Positions 24,001-30,276 are shown, counted from the stretch's first letter. The stretch: DNA of 64,000 nt from Amyelois transitella (GCF_032362555.1 NC_083528.1:6572001-6636000), one strand, 5' to 3'. Program-made: numbers and translations. The notes: generated by a model not told the origin, from the letters alone.

Positions 24001-26029
24001 AAAAGGCGGGAAGATTTTTCTTCTTTTTTTTACAATGGAAATTGCGCACAGATAATTAATTGGCGCAAACAAGCATACATATTTTCTATTTACATAATAT
24101 TTTTTAGGAAGTGTCTAGTCCGCCACCAGCGGCCATTTAACAAACCGAATTACTAAGCCGCTAGTGGTAAAATAAGAAATTAAATAATTCTGCCACAAGT
24201 ATTGTGGTATTCAAATTTGTTCCTTTAGTCAAACTAATAAAGTCTAATTTTAAAATACACTAGGGCAGCGTAGTGAAGTTGTTCCTATTGCGGCAGACTA
24301 ATATAAAATGCTATTCCGCCACAAGTTATTAGTTATTGGAATATGTTCCTTATAACTTGTATATAAAGCATATATTTCATTATGTTAAAGTATCGTACCG
24401 AAGTTAGCAATGTGACAAAAACTTTTGTTTTTGTAGTTGATGAGGAAGTTTTAAACTTTTTTCATTGTTTGTATTACTGTAAATTATAATTAACGATAAA
24501 ACCCAGAAAAAGCACTTAGAGTGCTTTTTCTGTGTACCGCAAAAATACAAAACAGCTATGTTAAAATAATAAAGGCCATAAAACAATAACAGTACTTAAT
24601 CAAAAGGAAGAGCCAAAAAAATACAACATTTAGAAATAAACGACGAAGAAATAGAAAATGATGACAGAAATAAAGATGAAAATACGTTTAAAAGAACAAG
24701 TAATATAGAAATTAACAATAACACTACAGAGGTTTTAGAAACAGAGCAAATTGGATTTGCTAAAAATATAGTAATAATACATAATGAACAAAAAGAAAGC
24801 AATAAAATAAACTTAGAGACACATGTAATAATACATATTGAACCAGAAACAGAAAAGGAAGACACAAAATACTATGAAAATGTAACGATAAAAACAAATA
24901 AGGCACATACATATAATCGACCATACTGCAGAAGATTTAGAGATAGTAAATAAAGAATACGCAGAGAGACAACTTATAATACATAATAAACAGGATGAGA
25001 ATGAAATAAATCTACATATAGAGAAACCTGTTGAACAGAAACAAAATCTAGAAAAGGCTGAGAAACATGTAAAAACTGAAGATAGAAATGACAAAAGTAT
25101 GCACAGACCTGTAATGCTCTTGTTAATCAAACAATAAGATTACCAGCTGTCCGAAAACGCAGAGGTCGACCCAAAGGACATGATCTAACAGTAGTAGGAG
25201 TTAAGAAAAAAAAAGAACAATATCTAAATAAACGTTGTTATGTACTCGTACATGAAAAATAAATATATTTCTTAAAAATTGTGTATCATTTACTACTTTT
25301 TGATAAGTATATCAATTGCCGCAAAAAACTTGCCTCAGCTTTGGTGGCTGTTTATTTTTGGTAGGTATGCTGCCTCTAACTAGCGGTAGAATATTTTGTT
25401 GGTTTGACTTGCCACTTGTGGCAGAATAGCCTTATTTGTTATTGTGCCTATAGCGGCAGAATAATATAATTTTTTATCTAACCACAAGTGGCAGTATATT
25501 TATTTTTATTAAATGACCACTGGTGGCAGACTAGACACTTCCTATTTTTTATCCCTGCCCCTGTAACATGGCATGCGCGATAAACTATTGCTGTCCCGTT
25601 TTACATTATAATTAAAAGCAAAACAGCTATAGTTTATCGCGCGATAAAAACGGCGTTGCGCGTGCCATGTTAGGAGGACTGGTACACAAAGCAACGTATA
25701 ACTTTTTGACTTGGTTAAGAGATTATGATCTCCATTGCATTAAAATAGGCAAATCAAGATTCCTATACGGTATGGAATCGTATAGATATAACGGTATCAA
25801 AATACATACCATCACCGCTGCTGTAATAAGTAGGCTCCAATTTGACCGTGATGTTCTCCGGAGCATAACAGGATTCATCATCAATTGGTTCCGATTTTAT
25901 ATCGATGTTTTCGGTGAGCTGGCGTTTTATGTCTTCAATTTTCTGTGGTTTAGAGTCATTTTCATCGAGCGATACCTCGCCGCCGGATTCCGGTTCGACC
26001 TTTACGTTCACATTCAAGTCTGTCTCCAT
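5107..26029 (-). CDS. C2H2 zinc-finger protein, 12 exons, 599 aa (gene span)
   Basis: Probable nuclear DNA-binding protein. Exons on the minus strand, in order: 26029-25810, 16842-16712, 15915-15873, 15094-14901, 13472-13344, 12203-12127, 11736-11614, 11291-11085, 8956-8855, 7856-7731, 6655-6559, 5457-5107. They total 1800 nt, every junction is GT/AG, and each phase matches the next exon. Twelve C2H2 fingers follow one another from about residue 165 to 520; several are split by introns and only regain their His pair after splicing (for example CVECSRSF joined to KRPRYLERHIEQH). The N-terminus is acidic with a basic RRRRR / KKKKK stretch near residue 100. Four psi-K-x-E-P sumoylation-type motifs occur, three at the N-terminus and one near the C-terminus. 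No ZAD, BTB or KRAB domain is visible. The gene is swollen by repeats, mainly in intron 1. I do not recognise a named orthologue, so the targets are unknown. Confidence 0.9.
5487..5575 (+). mobile_element. Helitron 3' fragment (TCCTACTA type)
   Basis: AATAGGCTACTTTTTATCCC to GGACGAAGTCGCGGGC. Confidence 0.7.
5700..6136 (-). mobile_element. Helitron (TCCTACTA type) split by a MITE
   Basis: 5' end TCCTACTAATATTATAAATG at 6136; the CTAG end is degraded. Interrupted at 5854-6089. Confidence 0.8.
5854..6089. mobile_element. MITE with 32-bp inverted termini, nested in a Helitron
   Basis: Termini CTGCTCTGGTATAACTAAAA and its partner match at about 29 of 32 positions, including a 25-bp perfect core. 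Flanked by CCAT (5850-5853, 6090-6093), and the Helitron sequence closes across one copy of CCAT. Confidence 0.85.
6140..6345 (-). mobile_element. SINE-like repeats, two 3' fragments
   Basis: A short piece (6140-6197) followed by a longer one (6206-6345), each beginning at its own tail. Confidence 0.65.
6345..6472. mobile_element. Solo half of the CAGGGTGAC-type MITE
   Basis: Matches 7187-7309 with few substitutions (TCGTACTTTCTGAAATATAA and so on to the right end) but has no left half. Confidence 0.7.
6559..6655 (-). CDS. Zinc-finger gene exon 11, finger 10 end and finger 11 start
   Basis: Codes residues 451-483: RLRSHTQVDH closes finger 10, and CVQCGKGFI opens finger 11. Acceptor CGCCCCCAG, donor GTGAGT. 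A SINE-like copy starts about 28 bp upstream of the acceptor. Confidence 0.88.
6683..6812 (-). mobile_element. SINE-like 3' fragment next to a splice acceptor
   Basis: The tail starts about 28 bp above the acceptor of zinc-finger exon 11, so branch point and pyrimidine tract must lie within or beside it. Confidence 0.7.
6832..7309. mobile_element. MITE with CAGGGTGAC-type termini
   Basis: Left end TACAGGGTGACATTTAAAAC, right end the reverse complement of TACAGGATGACTTTTAATTC, with TA outside each. The right 120 bp recur at 6345-6472, and a single end recurs at 11440-11516. Confidence 0.7.
7313..7392 (-). mobile_element. tRNA-derived SINE, fragment
   Basis: TAAACGTCCAAGACACAGGC with its neighbours; a hAT-type element is inserted at its edge. 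Confidence 0.6.
7393..7683. mobile_element. hAT-type non-autonomous element, 291 bp
   Basis: Ends CAGTGGCGTAACTA and reversed TAGTTACGCCACTG, flanked by a perfect 8-bp duplication CGGTACCT (7385-7392, 7684-7691). Terminal sequence and target size both fit hAT. Confidence 0.9.
7731..7856 (-). CDS. Zinc-finger gene exon 10, finger 9 and start of finger 10
   Basis: Codes residues 409-450: finger 9 CDYCQRLYLTKGEVRAH, then CTVPGCGRVF, a C-x4-C half-finger completed by exon 11. Acceptor CTAAAACAG, donor GTCAGC. Confidence 0.88.
7921..8010. repeat. TA / TATG microsatellite
   Basis: (TATATA)n with interspersed TATACA and TATATG units. Confidence 0.9.
8040..8434. mobile_element. Inverted pair of SINE-like copies
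   Basis: Sense copy 8042-8214 joined at its 3' side to an antisense copy 8215-8434; both outer ends are the GCCGTGTGG head, giving a foldback of about 390 bp. Confidence 0.8.
8455..8600 (-). mobile_element. LINE 3' UTR fragment, (ATTCT)n-tailed family
   Basis: Matches the 3' UTR of the 18755-19685 element (tail at the low end, then ACAAGGTATCA and ACTACACTGCAGCATTTTC). A 29-bp perfect hairpin follows immediately. Confidence 0.8.
8601..8667. other. Perfect hairpin, 29-bp arms
   Basis: TCGGATGTATGTATGATGTA... pairs with its exact inverse across the 9-base loop TATTTCAAA. Confidence 0.9.
8855..8956 (-). CDS. Zinc-finger gene exon 9, finger 8
   Basis: Codes residues 375-408, VHIGEKCPHCGLVCGNNS then LLNKHIKRMH. 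Acceptor TTTGTTACAG, donor GTAAGG after a split AAA codon. Confidence 0.9.
8972..9025. repeat. (CA)/(TA)n microsatellite
   Basis: Two TA runs split by ATATTATA, beside the acceptor of zinc-finger exon 9. Confidence 0.9.
9057..9316 (-). mobile_element. SINE-like repeat, full length
   Basis: Both ends present, with (ACAT)n tail at the low end, in the intron before zinc-finger exon 9. Confidence 0.8.
9440..9585 (-). mobile_element. SINE-like repeat truncated by the 177-bp array
   Basis: Follows the family to AGAGATGGAGTGGTC and then changes directly into array sequence, so its head is missing. Confidence 0.75.
9586..11213 (-). repeat. 177-bp tandem array of exon 8 end plus splice donor (about 9.2 copies)
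   Basis: Direct repeats with exact 177-bp spacing (for example GTCTGCAGGT at 9591, 9768, 9945 and every 177 bp to 11184). On the minus strand each unit holds 125 nt of exon 8 from AGCTGCC to GACGG, a GTGAGT donor and 52 nt of intron. By eye the units look identical. The high end is the authentic exon; the low end joins, inside a SINE copy, at 9586. Reading past the authentic donor gives an immediate in-frame TGA. Because 177 is divisible by 3, the plus strand shows a long repeated ORF that is a by-product. Confidence 0.93.
11085..11291 (-). CDS. Zinc-finger gene exon 8, fingers 6 and 7; source of the 177-bp array
   Basis: Codes residues 306-374. Finger 6 is CAVCGKAYKSKSCLKRHLQTH and finger 7 is CTLCCVPFPHQDALRLHYARVH. 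Acceptor AATTGACAG, donor GTGAGT. The last 125-129 nt of this exon plus 52 nt of intron form the unit repeated down to 9586. Confidence 0.88.
11614..11736 (-). CDS. Zinc-finger gene exon 7, finger 4 end and finger 5
   Basis: Codes residues 265-305. RPRYLERHIEQHH closes finger 4. Finger 5 is a C-x4-C type, CPEPDCKRVFHERGRYRSH, whose last histidine comes from exon 8. Donor GTTGTT is weaker than the others in this gene. Confidence 0.87.
11841..12110 (+). mobile_element. SINE-like repeat, full length
   Basis: Head mutated to GCCGTTTGTTTCCCGGC, tail intact, 16 bp before the donor of zinc-finger exon 6. Confidence 0.8.
12127..12203 (-). CDS. Zinc-finger gene exon 6, finger 3 end and finger 4 start
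   Basis: Codes residues 240-264: DTAASHVMTDH closes finger 3, and CVECSRSF opens finger 4. Acceptor TTTTGTAG, donor GTGAGT after a split AAG codon. Confidence 0.88.
12270..12466 (+). mobile_element. Short Helitron (TCCTACTA type), 197 bp
   Basis: A-TCCTACTACTATTATAAAG ... GCGGGCGGCCTCTAG-T with the TCCCGCGGGA palindrome near the 3' end. Confidence 0.87.
12613..12726 (+). mobile_element. SINE-like repeat, 3' fragment
   Basis: From TTGGATTTTATCATTAAGCC to the TGTATGTATG tail. Confidence 0.7.
12760..13022 (+). mobile_element. (TATG)-tailed LINE, 3' end fragment
   Basis: About 260 bp of the ORF2 end, from ESRSTKQIYKGSVEGKVG-like sequence to the tail. Confidence 0.8.
13098..13322. mobile_element. 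Inverted pair of SINE-like fragments
   Basis: Antisense 13098-13243 meets sense 13244-13322; both tails lie outside. Confidence 0.7.
13344..13472 (-). CDS. Zinc-finger gene exon 5, finger 2 and first half of finger 3
   Basis: Codes residues 197-239. Finger 2 is CSLCRARVKSKTMLYRHRLRH. Finger 3 starts CAICLMIHKDK and takes its histidines from exon 6. Acceptor CATTGACAG, donor GTGAAT, phase 0 on both sides. Confidence 0.9.
13505..13763 (+). mobile_element. SINE-like repeat, full length
   Basis: Complete copy close to the family consensus, starting 33 bp above the acceptor of zinc-finger exon 5. Confidence 0.85.
13770..13885. repeat. Interspersed repeat with GGTGGCGGTCGAGCC motif, inverted copy
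   Basis: Reverse-oriented relative to 1513-1680, truncated before the TTGCGCGATTTA part. Confidence 0.6.
14020..14318 (+). mobile_element. (TATG)-tailed LINE fragment split by another element
   Basis: Two halves, 14020-14072 and 14229-14318, separated by the copy at 14073-14228. Confidence 0.6.
14073..14228. mobile_element. Related LINE 3' UTR copy inside a LINE tail
   Basis: Carries CTTTTGGTTTCACAACATTG, TTGACGTCAAATAAAT and AGAAGCGGTAACAAA, shared with 39130 and 57549. It splits a (TATG)-tailed LINE fragment between GATGAAGCG and AGTATGCAGGG. Confidence 0.65.
14507..14697 (-). pseudogene. Dead duplicate of zinc-finger exon 4
   Basis: Matches the last 145 bp of exon 4, plus about 45 bp of the following intron, at a constant offset of 348 bp. 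It is broken twice: the codon after GGG TTT GTG is TAA, and the donor reads GTTAGT instead of GTGAGT. The duplication probably spans the whole stretch between copies, since weaker similarity continues on the low-coordinate side. Confidence 0.88.
14901..15094 (-). CDS. Zinc-finger gene exon 4, finger 1
   Basis: Codes residues 132-196. A charged helical segment (TKHIEIITITEEQRQREIGE) precedes the first finger, CEWCALGFVLEEAYDMHMKIH. Acceptor GATTGCAG, donor GTGAGT. A broken copy of this exon lies 348 bp downstream in transcription (14507-14697). Confidence 0.88.
15120..15224 (+). mobile_element. SINE-like repeat, 3' fragment
   Basis: Diverged copy beginning at TTAAGCCAAAG, 26 bp above the exon 4 acceptor. 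Confidence 0.65.
15405..15535 (-). mobile_element. SINE-like repeat with internal deletion
   Basis: Tail and middle joined across a deletion at GACAGGCCACTAAAAG. Confidence 0.6.
15685..15775. repeat. GCGCGATAAAAACGGCG family, copy
   Basis: GTGAAACGAGACAGCGATAG and ACAGCGTCGCGCGTG recognisable; preceded by a longer family-specific stretch with CTGATTGGCT, also seen at 16560-16670. Confidence 0.65.
15873..15915 (-). CDS. Zinc-finger gene exon 3 (43-bp small exon)
   Basis: Codes residues 118-131, REANVKPTYRGKSK, between a TGATTTCAG acceptor and a GTGAGT donor. Supported because the phases on both sides close exactly and the splice sites are strong; there is no domain in it. Confidence 0.72.
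16145..16240 (+). mobile_element. SINE-like repeat, internal fragment
   Basis: ACTATTTGAATCTCAATTCC to AAGACTGTTGGCTCTTTCTA, no ends. Confidence 0.55.
16712..16842 (-). CDS. Zinc-finger gene exon 2
   Basis: Codes residues 74-117: DIPLEYVAAQIAMRYPAPP, then five arginines, SDSDDEYIPPRR and a lysine run resembling a nuclear localisation signal. The acceptor is TTTATTTCAG. Two in-frame donors are possible, GTAGGC (exon ends 16712) or GTGGTA (exon ends 16715, one valine shorter). Confidence 0.8.
17776..17823. other. Perfect hairpin, 21-bp arms
   Basis: GATAAGAAAAGGAAGCAAAT and its inverse around TTTATA, 170 bp outside the BEL/Pao element. Confidence 0.9.
17990..18149 (-). repeat. BEL/Pao 3' LTR (160 bp)
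   Basis: Same TG...CA ends as the 5' copy. Preceded on the element strand by GCCCGAGGGCA, the likely polypurine-type primer, 27 bp after the pol stop. Confidence 0.93.
18177..18754 (-). pseudogene. BEL/Pao integrase, C-terminal part
   Basis: Resumes at YSPHYGGLWEAGVKS after the LINE, carrying the last catalytic glutamate, then a C-terminal segment (DUF5641 type: KWRLGRVIAVHPG) and a stop at 18177. Joining it to the upstream half across one copy of the TACG duplication keeps the frame. Confidence 0.88.
18755..19685 (-). mobile_element. 5'-truncated LINE inserted in the BEL/Pao integrase
   Basis: A minus-strand insertion of 931 bp between two TACG copies (18751-18754, 19686-19689). It codes the C-terminal part of a non-LTR reverse transcriptase (SLMSYGLLLWG, LQKRAIRYIYG), then a 3' UTR and an (ATTCT)n tail. 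The same 3' UTR occurs alone at 8460, 30783 and 35091. Confidence 0.9.
19108..19685 (-). pseudogene. LINE reverse transcriptase C-terminal fragment
   Basis: Open to the stop at 19108 but lacks endonuclease and the catalytic part of RT because of 5' truncation. The few residues before LSKRLSSAAYAIRRIRHL come from BEL sequence. Confidence 0.85.
19690..20779 (-). pseudogene. BEL/Pao integrase, N-terminal part, cut by a LINE
   Basis: Begins after the deletion and continues to GIKFHFIPA. Contains an H-x-x-x-H / C-x-x-C zinc-binding module (HIRLMHAG, CYRKCVRCC) and the first two acidic integrase residues (TGVDYAGP and YSDNGTSF). It has no RT or RNase H upstream. The LINE interrupts the frame before the usual YSPHYGG. 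Confidence 0.88.
20757..23060 (-). CDS. BEL/Pao gag and aspartic protease region, 767 aa
   Basis: One open frame. The N-terminal half is a gag-like helical domain of the DUF1759 type. Cysteine knuckles lie near residues 335-395 (CPHCKSDH, CYNCFRVGHFANRC, CKLC). A retropepsin-like segment (DUF1758 type) with LLDSGSTSSF follows at about residue 485. The frame continues into the pre-RT linker (ERLCEEHFL, EYIELGHM) and stops at the deletion junction, so the polyprotein is cut short. Confidence 0.88.
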   Translation of the reverse strand: MSEEKELVKKRGSFKGRLTLFINYLDGLPESDEQLDSCTVRELQLRMGKIESMYELYNEVQLRLECLADDINFRLTERAEFESLYYNSLSRAQDLLCTYNNGKESVSSDKITRISQRKPVRLPTIQLPKFNGTYSNWLEFRDTFISLIHCNDEIDQINKFHYLRASLEGSAAVVIHAVEFSAGNYDIAWKLICDRFDNKRLLVQNHLSSLFNLNTIVKESSFVLKDLIDQLNKNLCALESLGEPVKHWDTLLIYIVTCKLPQQTLREWEDHKGRIDKDIIITFSTFLQFIRTRSDLLETLELARARNNASPSKHSTGRIQSMLVANPNNNNLNNKLCPHCKSDHLLSSCSQFLALSVDARHKLMPNYKVCYNCFRVGHFANRCKRPGCKLCKRRHNILLHLTDNKPVSNSCNNNDNKNTSRDSSFVFMPSLPPADAGTSTDASANNLTLSADLSSSCGDNGEHRGGVLLSTALIKLCDQNDREHIVRALLDSGSTSSFMTERLCTRLNLNTSHVNGSVYGINNVSSHVGKICQTKMKSLYNSYTAKLSCFILPSLMSVMPCREIDILDLNIPDNIFLADPTFNKPSEVDILIGADLFWDLVGSQRIRLGIGKPVLCDTLLGWIVSGPVTYNKGKRRSNDISCNFTQTDSSFNDDFNKIHNDLVKFWNLEEINPPSSHYSPEERLCEEHFLKNTKRLENGHFCVRIPMKQSPSMLGDSFQRASKCFYSLERRLKSKPDYGNMYRDFMSEYIELGHMTEKTNIDNSKGY
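23912..24071 (-). repeat. BEL/Pao 5' LTR (160 bp)
   Basis: On the element strand it starts TGTTTGCGCC and ends CCTCATCA. It appears identical to 17990-18149 and is followed without a gap by the TGG of the primer-binding site. Confidence 0.93.
24106..25543 (+). mobile_element. DNA transposon with long inverted termini, possibly Mutator-like
   Basis: Termini start AGGAAGTGTCTAGTC and match for about 37 bp with three transitions. The flanks share ATTTTTT (24099-24105, 25544-25550), a 7-bp duplication, or 8 bp if the boundary moves by one. Subterminal CCACAAGTGGCAGAATA-type repeats occur in both orientations at each end. Inside, the plus strand has a broken Lys/Glu/Asn-rich coding stretch ending RKRRGRPKGHDLTVVG. 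That AT-hook-like ending and the target size recall Mutator-like transposases, but this is tentative. Confidence 0.75.
24596..25262 (+). pseudogene. Decayed transposon protein remnant
   Basis: Plus-strand coding-like sequence with stop codons near 24953 and 25134, so not translatable as one protein. Strong A/T codon bias. The end, RKRRGRPKGHDLTVVGVKKK, then a stop at about 25260, is the only recognisable motif. Confidence 0.5.
25565..25676. repeat. GCGCGATAAAAACGGCG family, palindromic copy
   Basis: AACATGGCATGCGCG on the left mirrors CGCGCGTGCCATGTT on the right; about 135 bp below exon 1 of the zinc-finger gene. Confidence 0.75.
25810..26029 (-). CDS. Zinc-finger gene exon 1 (start codon)
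   Basis: Codes residues 1-73. The ATG at 26029-26027 opens METDLNVNVKVEPESGGE; the donor GTATGT follows a split GAG codon finished by exon 2. The exon is Asp/Glu rich and carries the VKVE, IKSE and VKLE motifs. The 5' UTR lies above 26029 and its start cannot be fixed from sequence alone. Confidence 0.85.
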
Positions 26030-29000
26030 TTTTAACCGGATTTAGATTATTATAAAAAACTAACTGTGAAGTAATCTACATAGCAAGAATTCAGCAAAAA
26101 CTACAGTACTACACTGAAAATTGTCTTATCCGAAGACAAAATCCGTTATTACTAACAATTGTTAGTTATTAATACTAACGTATGCTAAAATATGTCGGCA
26201 GTTTTCCTAATTTTTAGCCTAAATCTACGTTTTCACGATTTACTAAAAAATCGACCGAATTTTTTTGACAGACCTATTTTTCTGTTTCAGGTACCTAATT
26301 TTGACATTGACGTTTGCCAACTGTCAGCTGGGCTGGTGGCAAACTGAGTCAGTGTTGGCAAATAAAAAATCATTTTACGATAATCGAATAATATTTTGTT
26401 AACATATGCCGCCACAGGTACATAACAAATACTTGCTCTTTTATGTTACGTTTAAACCGAGAGTTGTTAATTAAAATCAGAATAAGCCTGAAAAATTAGA
26501 GTGCGCTATTGTTAATGAAATATGATACACTACTTGATACGTGAAGCTACTTACCAAGAAGCGCTTTTGAGGTCATTTTTACAACTTATAAAATAACTGT
26601 TTTTTTTTTAAATAGATTAAGGGATTCCTACCCTTGGCCTCCGCTTTAAATTAGTAAACCAGGGCCACAGGTTTGCCTCCTAGGTGAATAAAATATATAT
26701 ATGGAAAAAAGTGAAGCGGCACCTTTTTTATTCTCTAAACTATGAAAATTGTTTTATTTTCAAGTTTACTCTTTAAATAATCTCCTAAAATGTTTTGGTG
26801 TAAAATAAATACAAACAATTAATTATACTCCTTCGTATTTATTACTAAATCGTTATATGTAACTTAATAAAAAATTAGACAAATTTCGCTTAATATGACT
26901 TAAGTGTACTATACATACAATATTATATGACACGTAATCTCAAAATATATTTTGCATAGTGATTCTATACAACATTAACAACATTTGGTATGTACCATCC
27001 CCAGTTTTACGTTTAAGTGAGGAGCTTTACGTTTTATGATTAATAAAATCAATACTTTTGACAGTAGCCGCCAGGTTCTGTAATTTTTTTTTAACATATA
27101 AGATATAAAAAAAAAAGAATTCACACAAATCTGTTTTTGTAGGTATTGAAATCGGCTTAGAAACAATAAAAAAAAAAAACTGAAAATTATGAAGATGAAT
27201 GCTGACACTGTCAATATTTCCTTTAAAATATAACAGAACTTGGCGAAACCTCTTACACATTACACTTAACTAAATACAATAATTGTCTTGCACCAGCAGA
27301 TATATAAAAATATTGATTGACTATAATATTTTGGAAGAATTACTTCGTAGTGGTTAGGAGATCTGGTCACACACATCAAAAATATCTTCTTAAAAATACA
27401 CAAAATGTTAACTTATTGTGTTTTTGTAGATAATGTTTTAACGTACAATTATTAATAAATCGCAAAATTACTGAAGTCTAGTAAAATGCACCATTATAAC
27501 ATTAATTTTCAATAGCTATGATTAATATATTTTTATAAGTTACATAATTATTTTTTATCAGTCGTAAAGCAATACGCTCCAGACTTGTAAATACGAGCGT
27601 CAAATTTTAATAAAATAAACACTCCATAGGTAGTAAAAAAAATCTGGGTGTAAATATCAAATATAAATAATATTTTCAATGGTAAAATAAATCTAAACAT
27701 GAAAATACAACAATAATGTGCGTGATCTGAACTCGTTATTAAAAAAAGCTATACAAACTTATCTTTACAGTTAACAGTTCAAACCTGAACATTTGCAACT
27801 ATCCTTATGCAACTGCATACTATGTAGCGTATCTATACATTAACCTTTTCATTCTTAGTGAATCTAAATTGACACTTCAAATATTTGCTTTTGTTTGGGT
27901 GGGATGCATCGTTTCTTTCAAAATCTATATAAACTTAATAGCTTTAACGCAAATTTGGTTAGCCAGTAATTATAGATCATTCGGAACAGATAATTCGTTA
28001 GTCGTTTTATTATTCCTATTATCTCTGAAGACTTAACATATTTTTTTATCCATATCACTTTGAATAAAAATAATTACATATATGAGATTTGCAGTATCAA
28101 TTTAAAAACACATTTACTCAGTACAAAAATCGAATATATAACCAGTCATGACAACTTCGATGTATATTGTGTATCAATTCCTAATGAAAAGTTATAGAGC
28201 TGTTAGCAAACGCATTGCAAAGCATTTCAGCTGTAATAGAATATTTCGTTCATTTTTTAAAAATGAAATCGATTACAATCGATACTTTTGTTGTGATATG
28301 GCAACACAACAGTTTTAACTTTTGACAGCTGTAGGTTTATTCACGAAATATTGACAAGATAACTTTCTCTAAATAATATCTCTTCTGTTAATCGAACCCA
28401 GAGAGAAAGCGAAGCTAATGCCTTGTCAAATGCCGTAAATTACCCAAAGATTAAACATTAGAATTCAGTTCAGGCCCTACCTTTACATCGAGGATGATCA
28501 TATACTATGAATTTTATGTGGATGCCAAGATAGAACGACATAAATTGCCTTGGGCTCCAAAATATTGCAATCGAAGACTCAAGGAAGAACCAGAACTGAA
28601 GCTATGATGACGTCACAAATTTTTCACGCATACCGACGTAAATATAAAACATTTTAGTCAATAGAAAAAAAAAATGGTAACCCTGCCATATGTAAATGAA
28701 AATTGGTGTTATTAATATCAATCTTACGCGACTCATTTAGGTACAATACGTGGTCAGATTTCTAACCAATAATTCTTAAATCTCTGAAAGTATGGAACAA
28801 TTGCGACGCGACGCGACACGATGCGACACGTCGCAATCGGAAAATGCGTTCAGCAGGTCACGAACGCCGACAAAGGCATACGTATATCCTTCTGTTTTTT
28901 TCAAACTTTGAGATTAACCTAGTAGATAAAAAGAGAAAAAGATATGACATATACATGTATGTAACCCTCAGAGCAAACACGTTTGACATACAAAGTCTTA

Positions 29001-29094
29001 AGAGTAATCAACATAGCCATGCATGCAAATACATGAATTTTGTGCGATTTTTTTTTTCATAAAATGCTGTAAAATGCTTTCAAGTGGTAATACC

Positions 29095-29268
29095 CCATTG
29101 AGTATGTCAGGATGTCACTATGGATGATTTTTAATCTTTCGCGCAAAAACTACTGAACTGATTACGATGAAATTTACTGAAACGACCAGAATAACATATA
29201 GGCTACTTTTATCCCGGAGTTCCCGCGGGATATATTCCACACGGACGAAGTCGCGGGCGGCCTCTAGT
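29095..29268 (+). mobile_element. Helitron (TCCTACTA type), 5' truncated
   Basis: GAGTATGTCAGGATGTCAC to CGGCCTCTAG, downstream of Crk. Confidence 0.8.
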
Positions 29269-30089
29269 ATACAAAATGTCTGATCAATTTTCAACTTTAT
29301 CAACAGGGATTACATTTTAGATGGTTATACAACTATTATTCACAATACTGTATATGTTATTACTAAATTAAACGCTATTGTTACACATAAAACCTTCGCA
29401 TATGTTACATACAAATAAATACACATAAAAAAAATACAAGTTCCCAATAATCTCAATATTTCACAATTTTTGATTGAAAACATATTTGTAAAAATCTTTA
29501 AAACATATCTATATGTTTGTAAATGAAGAAATCTTTTTAAATATAAAAATAACTTATTTGCTTGGGAAAAACATGGAATAGTGTGAAGTGGCCAAATAAA
29601 TATTTTGAATGAATGAATAAAGGTTATGTCTATATCAGAAACACATTTTGAACAAGCAGTTTCCTCTTTTGAATTACGATTTATGTAATTATGGACCTAA
29701 ATTGGTATTAAATAATTTTGAAGTAACACAAACATATTTGAACAAGCACACAGATATTTTGAACTAATATAAAAACTATTTTGAGCTAACAAAAACTAAG
29801 AGATAGCTATATAGACCTATCCTGTCTATCCCGTGAAGGATAAAGACGTGATATATATGTATTATGTGTCGATGAATGTGCGCGTTTTTAACATCAAATA
29901 AATTACATCTATGTCATGTCAAAAACATATTTTTAACTAGCGTCAAATCATTTTGATCTGGTTGTAACTAGTTTTAGCTTTTAAAAGCCTATTTTGACAG
30001 AACTTTATCATATTTTGTCCAGTGAGAACCGTGGAAATATAACCAAACTTGAAAATAAACTAAAAAATACAAAATACATAAAAAATAAA

Positions 30090-30252
30090 AAAAAGGCTAA
30101 TAAACTTGGGATTCTTCTTGTCGGCGATGGGCTAGCAACCTGTCACTGTTTGAATCTCAATTCCATTATATAGCCATACAGCTAAACATGGCCCTTCAGT
30201 CTTATCAATACTGGTGTTTCTGTCTACCCCGCTAGGGATGCGTGACGTGATG
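30090..30252 (+). mobile_element. SINE-like repeat, 5' truncated
   Basis: Diverged; ends CCCCGCTAGGGATGCGTGAC, downstream of Crk. Confidence 0.65.
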
Positions 30253-30270
30253 CCGGCTAGAAAGTTTTTT

Positions 30271-30276
30271 TTTATT
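30271..30276 (-). terminator. Candidate polyadenylation signal for Crk
   Basis: First AATAAA on the minus strand after the Crk stop, about 350 bp downstream. Only the motif supports it; a longer 3' UTR is equally possible. Confidence 0.25.

Larger units (their letters stand above)
17990..24071 (-). mobile_element. BEL/Pao LTR retrotransposon, internally deleted, with nested LINE
   Basis: Bounded by two 160-bp LTRs that look identical and flanked by the 5-bp duplication AGCAT (17985-17989 and 24072-24076). Directly inside the 5' LTR is a primer-binding-type TGGTCCAAAAC. Coding runs on the minus strand: gag/protease, then integrase. The reverse transcriptase and RNase H are missing, because sequence that normally precedes RT runs straight into sequence that follows RNase H near 20757-20780. 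The integrase is further split by a LINE. It sits in zinc-finger intron 1. Identical LTRs suggest recent insertion, probably mobilised in trans. Confidence 0.93.

Noticed and set aside
24596..25130. Minus-strand hydrophobic ORFs rich in Ser, Cys, Leu and Ile, resembling membrane proteins
   Set aside because: They are complements of the Lys/Glu-rich transposon remnant on the plus strand.
28800..28835. CGACG-rich stretch as a regulatory island
   Set aside because: Short simple-sequence hairpin with no further support.
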